Assembly: GCA_016280345.1 (NCBI GenBank)
Contig: JAEEGN010000018.1
Coordinates: forward strand, 1-14,802
Source: Selenomonadaceae bacterium
GTDB taxonomy: Bacteria; Bacillota; Negativicutes; Selenomonadales; Selenomonadaceae
Length of the DNA: 14,802 bases
Direction of reading: 5' to 3'
In this document: positions 13,184-14,802 of the stretch, in pieces
How the letters are laid out: the number at the start of each line of letters is the position of its first letter
How positions within the stretch are numbered: the stretch's first letter is position 1
Position numbers and translations under genes: made by a program
The notes under the pieces: generated by a model
Seen by the model: the letters and a program-made list of their open reading frames with translations, nothing else
What the model was told of the DNA's origin: nothing
The model's database searches: none

Positions 13184-14521
13184 ATGAAGAAGACTCTCGT
13201 ATCCGCTCTGACCAGCGCGCTGGTCATTGGCGCCGCTTCCACCACGTTTGCGGCCGCCAACCCGTTTGAGGACGTCCCGGCCGATCATTGGGCCTATGAC
13301 GCGGTTGCTCAGCTGGCGGCTGACGGCGTCATCGAAGGTTACGGTGACGGCACCTACCGTGGCGACCAGGAAATCACCCGCTATGAGATGGCTCAGATGG
13401 TTGCCCGCGCCATGGCGAAGAACAACGTCTCCGGCGCTGACAAGGCCATGATCGACAAGCTGGCCGCTGAGTTCGCCGATGAGCTCAAGAACCTCGGCGT
13501 CCGCGTCGCCGCTCTCGAGAAGAAGGTTGACAACGTCATCTGGAAGGGCAAGGTCCGCTATCGTTACATCAGCCGCAGCGAGAACAACACCCGTGGCCAC
13601 AACCAGAAGGTCAACGGCCTGCTGTTCCGGCTCGAGCCCCAGGCGACCATCAACAAGCACTGGGTCGGCAAGGCTCGTATCGACTACAACAGCAACACCG
13701 AGATGAACGATGCCGCGAACATCAACAGCGTCACGGTCGATCGTATCTATGTCGAAGGTACGTATGGCAACACCAAGATCTATCTTGGTAAGTTCCCCAA
13801 CAAGACCCAGGCCGACTATGGTATGATCCTCGATGACCGCATGGCCGGTGGTAAGGTTGTCTTCGGCAAGGACGTCAAGGTCAGCCTGGCGATTGCCCGC
13901 TATGACATGAATGGCTACGGCGCGTTCACCCGCGGCGGCAACGGCGAGGGCAACGGTATGCCGGGTTCGACGATGAATCTCGTCGCGAATGACACCCGCA
14001 CGGCCAGCTATCAGGGCATTGAAATCTACAATGATCGTGCGAAGCGCTTCACCTGGGGCGTTGGCTATCATCACCTGTCCAACAAGGCGGCGTTCAATAA
14101 CATCATCAGCGCCGGTAAGAACAACGTCAATATCTGGGAAATCGGTCTCGGCTACAAGTTCGACAAGAACCTGAACCTGACCGCCGCTTATGCTCGTGCG
14201 AACAGCCTGAAGGGCGTCTTCGACGAGAACAAGCATAAGCAGTCCTATGCGTTCCAGCTCAACTACAAGGGCGCGAAGGCTTCGGACAAAGGTTCCTGGG
14301 GCGCTTTCCTCGCTTATCGTCACCTCGGTGACTTCTCCACCATTCATCCGACCGCGAAAGAGTTCGGTCCGCAGAACGGCGGTGAGAAAGGCTGGGAGAT
14401 CGGCGTTTCCTGGACGCCGTTCAAGAACGTCCTCGGTAAGGTCCAGTACTACTCTGGTAAGGAGATCTTCACGAGCAACAAGGTTCATGCGGTTTGGACG
14501 GAGCTCAACTTCCACTTCTGA
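13184..14521 (+). CDS. ompM: OmpM-type outer-membrane porin/tether with SLH domain
   Basis: 445 residues. Signal peptide is ~1-23 (MKKTLVSALTSALVIGAAST, cleavage near TFA-AA). One SLH domain is at ~27-80 (FEDVPADHWAYDAV, GVIEGYGDGTYRG, ITRYEMAQMVARA). A coiled coil spans ~88-118 (LAAEFADELKNLGVRVAALE). Residues ~120-445 form an alternating, aromatic-rich beta-barrel ending in phenylalanine (ELNFHF), the usual signal for outer-membrane insertion by BamA. In Negativicutes such proteins (Selenomonas Mep45, Veillonella OmpM) bind polyamine-modified peptidoglycan through the SLH domain, holding the outer membrane to the wall while forming a pore. I chose ATG 13184 because AAGGAGGAG is 8 bases upstream and the signal peptide starts there. 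The frame is also open from ATG 13091, adding 31 residues. A paralogue starts at 14759. Confidence 0.95.
   Translation: MKKTLVSALTSALVIGAASTTFAAANPFEDVPADHWAYDAVAQLAADGVIEGYGDGTYRGDQEITRYEMAQMVARAMAKNNVSGADKAMIDKLAAEFADELKNLGVRVAALEKKVDNVIWKGKVRYRYISRSENNTRGHNQKVNGLLFRLEPQATINKHWVGKARIDYNSNTEMNDAANINSVTVDRIYVEGTYGNTKIYLGKFPNKTQADYGMILDDRMAGGKVVFGKDVKVSLAIARYDMNGYGAFTRGGNGEGNGMPGSTMNLVANDTRTASYQGIEIYNDRAKRFTWGVGYHHLSNKAAFNNIISAGKNNVNIWEIGLGYKFDKNLNLTAAYARANSLKGVFDENKHKQSYAFQLNYKGAKASDKGSWGAFLAYRHLGDFSTIHPTAKEFGPQNGGEKGWEIGVSWTPFKNVLGKVQYYSGKEIFTSNKVHAVWTELNFHF
13209..13226. repeat. 18-bp perfect palindrome in the signal-peptide codons
   Basis: TGACCAGCGCGCTGGTCA reads the same on both strands and lies 25 bases into the gene. 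In mRNA it could form a 7-bp stem with a CGCG loop. The same palindrome is at 14784-14801 in the second gene. Confidence 0.7.
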
Positions 14522-14534
14522 TATCCTTGTCAAC

Positions 14535-14567
14535 AAAAAAGCCCCGGCTTCGGCCGGGGCTTTTTTT
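14535..14567 (+). terminator. Strong rho-independent terminator of the first ompM-type gene
   Basis: Perfect stem AAAAAAGCCCCGGC (14535-14548), TTCG tetraloop, GCCGGGGC and seven Ts (14553-14567). It separates the two omp genes, so each uses its own promoter. Confidence 0.95.
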
Positions 14568-14609
14568 GTGGAAAAATGGTAAAAATATGGAAAAAAATCG
14601 AAAAAACGC

Positions 14610-14638
14610 TTGCAAAAAGGTTTCGTTTGTGCTAGATT
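14610..14638 (+). promoter_or_regulatory. Promoter of the second ompM-type gene
   Basis: -35 TTGCAA (14610-14615), 17-base spacer, -10 TAGATT (14633-14638), with A-tracts upstream. Conserved with the promoter at 13029. Confidence 0.75.
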
Positions 14639-14644
14639 AGCGGT

Positions 14645-14758
14645 AGCCGGATTTTTGGGCGGGGGAAACCCTTGAGGAAACGTGGACACTCACCGGAAAC
14701 CCTCCGAAAGATTCGGCCGCCGAATCCATATTTTTTATATTTTGAAGGAGGAGTTTCT
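14645..14758 (+). promoter_or_regulatory. Conserved structured 5' leader of the second ompM-type gene
   Basis: Same layout as the leader at 13064. Stem GGG (14661-14663) with CCC (14669-14671) replaces GAG/CTC of copy 1. The GATTCGG/CCGAATC hairpin (14710-14726) is identical. The ribosome-binding site AAGGAGGAG lies 5 bases before the ATG, against 8 in copy 1. Confidence 0.6.
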
Positions 14759-14802
14759 ATGAAGAAGACTCTCGTATCCGCTCTGACCAGCGCGCTGGTC
14801 AT
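14759..14802 (+). CDS. Second ompM-type gene (3' partial)
   Basis: Only the first 14 codons are inside the window. They encode MKKTLVSALTSALV, identical in DNA and protein to the signal-peptide start at 13184, after the same promoter, leader and AAGGAGGAG site. It is therefore very likely a tandem paralogue of the SLH porin. Such tandem omp genes are common in Negativicutes. Whether the mature part differs cannot be seen here. Confidence 0.85.
   Translation, partial: MKKTLVSALTSALV

Larger units (their letters stand above)
13009..13227 (+). repeat. Copy 1 of the duplicated omp promoter, leader and gene start
   Basis: This stretch is repeated at 14581-14802: A-rich upstream element, promoter, 5' leader, ribosome-binding site and the first 44 coding bases. 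The last 44 bases are identical and the leader is highly similar with a few substitutions and 3-base length changes. It marks a tandem gene duplication and is a potential site for recombination between the two genes. Confidence 0.9.
14581..14802 (+). repeat. Copy 2 of the duplicated omp promoter, leader and gene start
   Basis: Matches 13009-13227. Differences are scattered in the spacer and leader. The two copies differ by 3 bases in the leader middle and by 3 bases (GTT) just before the ATG. Similarity may continue beyond the window. Confidence 0.9.

Noticed and set aside
1..14802. CRISPR array, tRNA or rRNA genes
   Set aside because: No regularly spaced repeats and no tRNA cloverleaf or rRNA sequence recognised anywhere in the window.

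Overview
The window joins two kinds of DNA. Positions 1 to about 4288 are AT-rich and carry the end of an integrated mobile element. From 4289 onward the DNA is visibly GC-rich host chromosome. The host is most likely a diderm Firmicute of the class Negativicutes (Selenomonas/Megasphaera/Veillonella-like). The best evidence is the pair of tandem OmpM-type genes at 13184 and 14759: the first encodes a signal peptide, one SLH domain, a coiled coil and a beta-barrel ending in phenylalanine. That architecture is the hallmark outer-membrane tether/porin of this class. No species call is possible from the sequence alone.

Mobile-element end (1-4288). A protein open to the left edge carries a putative nucleotide-modification domain (Nmad3-like) joined to an unrecognised C-terminal half. 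It is followed by a small excisionase-like helix-turn-helix gene on the minus strand, a 60-residue unknown, an XRE-family repressor behind a strong promoter/operator, a tyrosine integrase overlapping the repressor gene, and a small acidic unknown. An 11-base tandem repeat and a hairpin then precede the intact 3' end of ychF, the likely integration target or boundary. No relaxase, coupling protein, capsid or replication gene is visible, so ICE versus prophage cannot be decided.

Host genes on the minus strand (4289-8225). These are ychF (translation-associated ATPase), a radical-SAM protein of the PflA-like COG1313 type, and a transmembrane methyl-accepting chemotaxis protein. Each has its own recognisable promoter.

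Host genes on the plus strand (8577-12080). A response regulator with REC-PAS-GGDEF-EAL layout is divergent from the chemotaxis receptor. Its GGDEF motif is degenerate and its EAL motifs are intact, so it is probably a phosphorylation-controlled c-di-GMP phosphodiesterase. Next is a shortened FakA/YloV-like protein whose DhaL kinase motif has lost a metal-binding aspartate.

Right end (12163-14802). A minus-strand, flagellum-flavoured unknown (weakly DUF5610-like) is divergent from the ompM-type gene. A second ompM-type gene begins at 14759 and runs off the window. The two omp genes share promoter, 5' leader and signal-peptide start. The leaders differ in ways that preserve a small hairpin (an A-U pair in one is G-C in the other) and also preserve an in-frame upstream reading frame. 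This leader is the strongest candidate in the window for an undescribed regulatory element.
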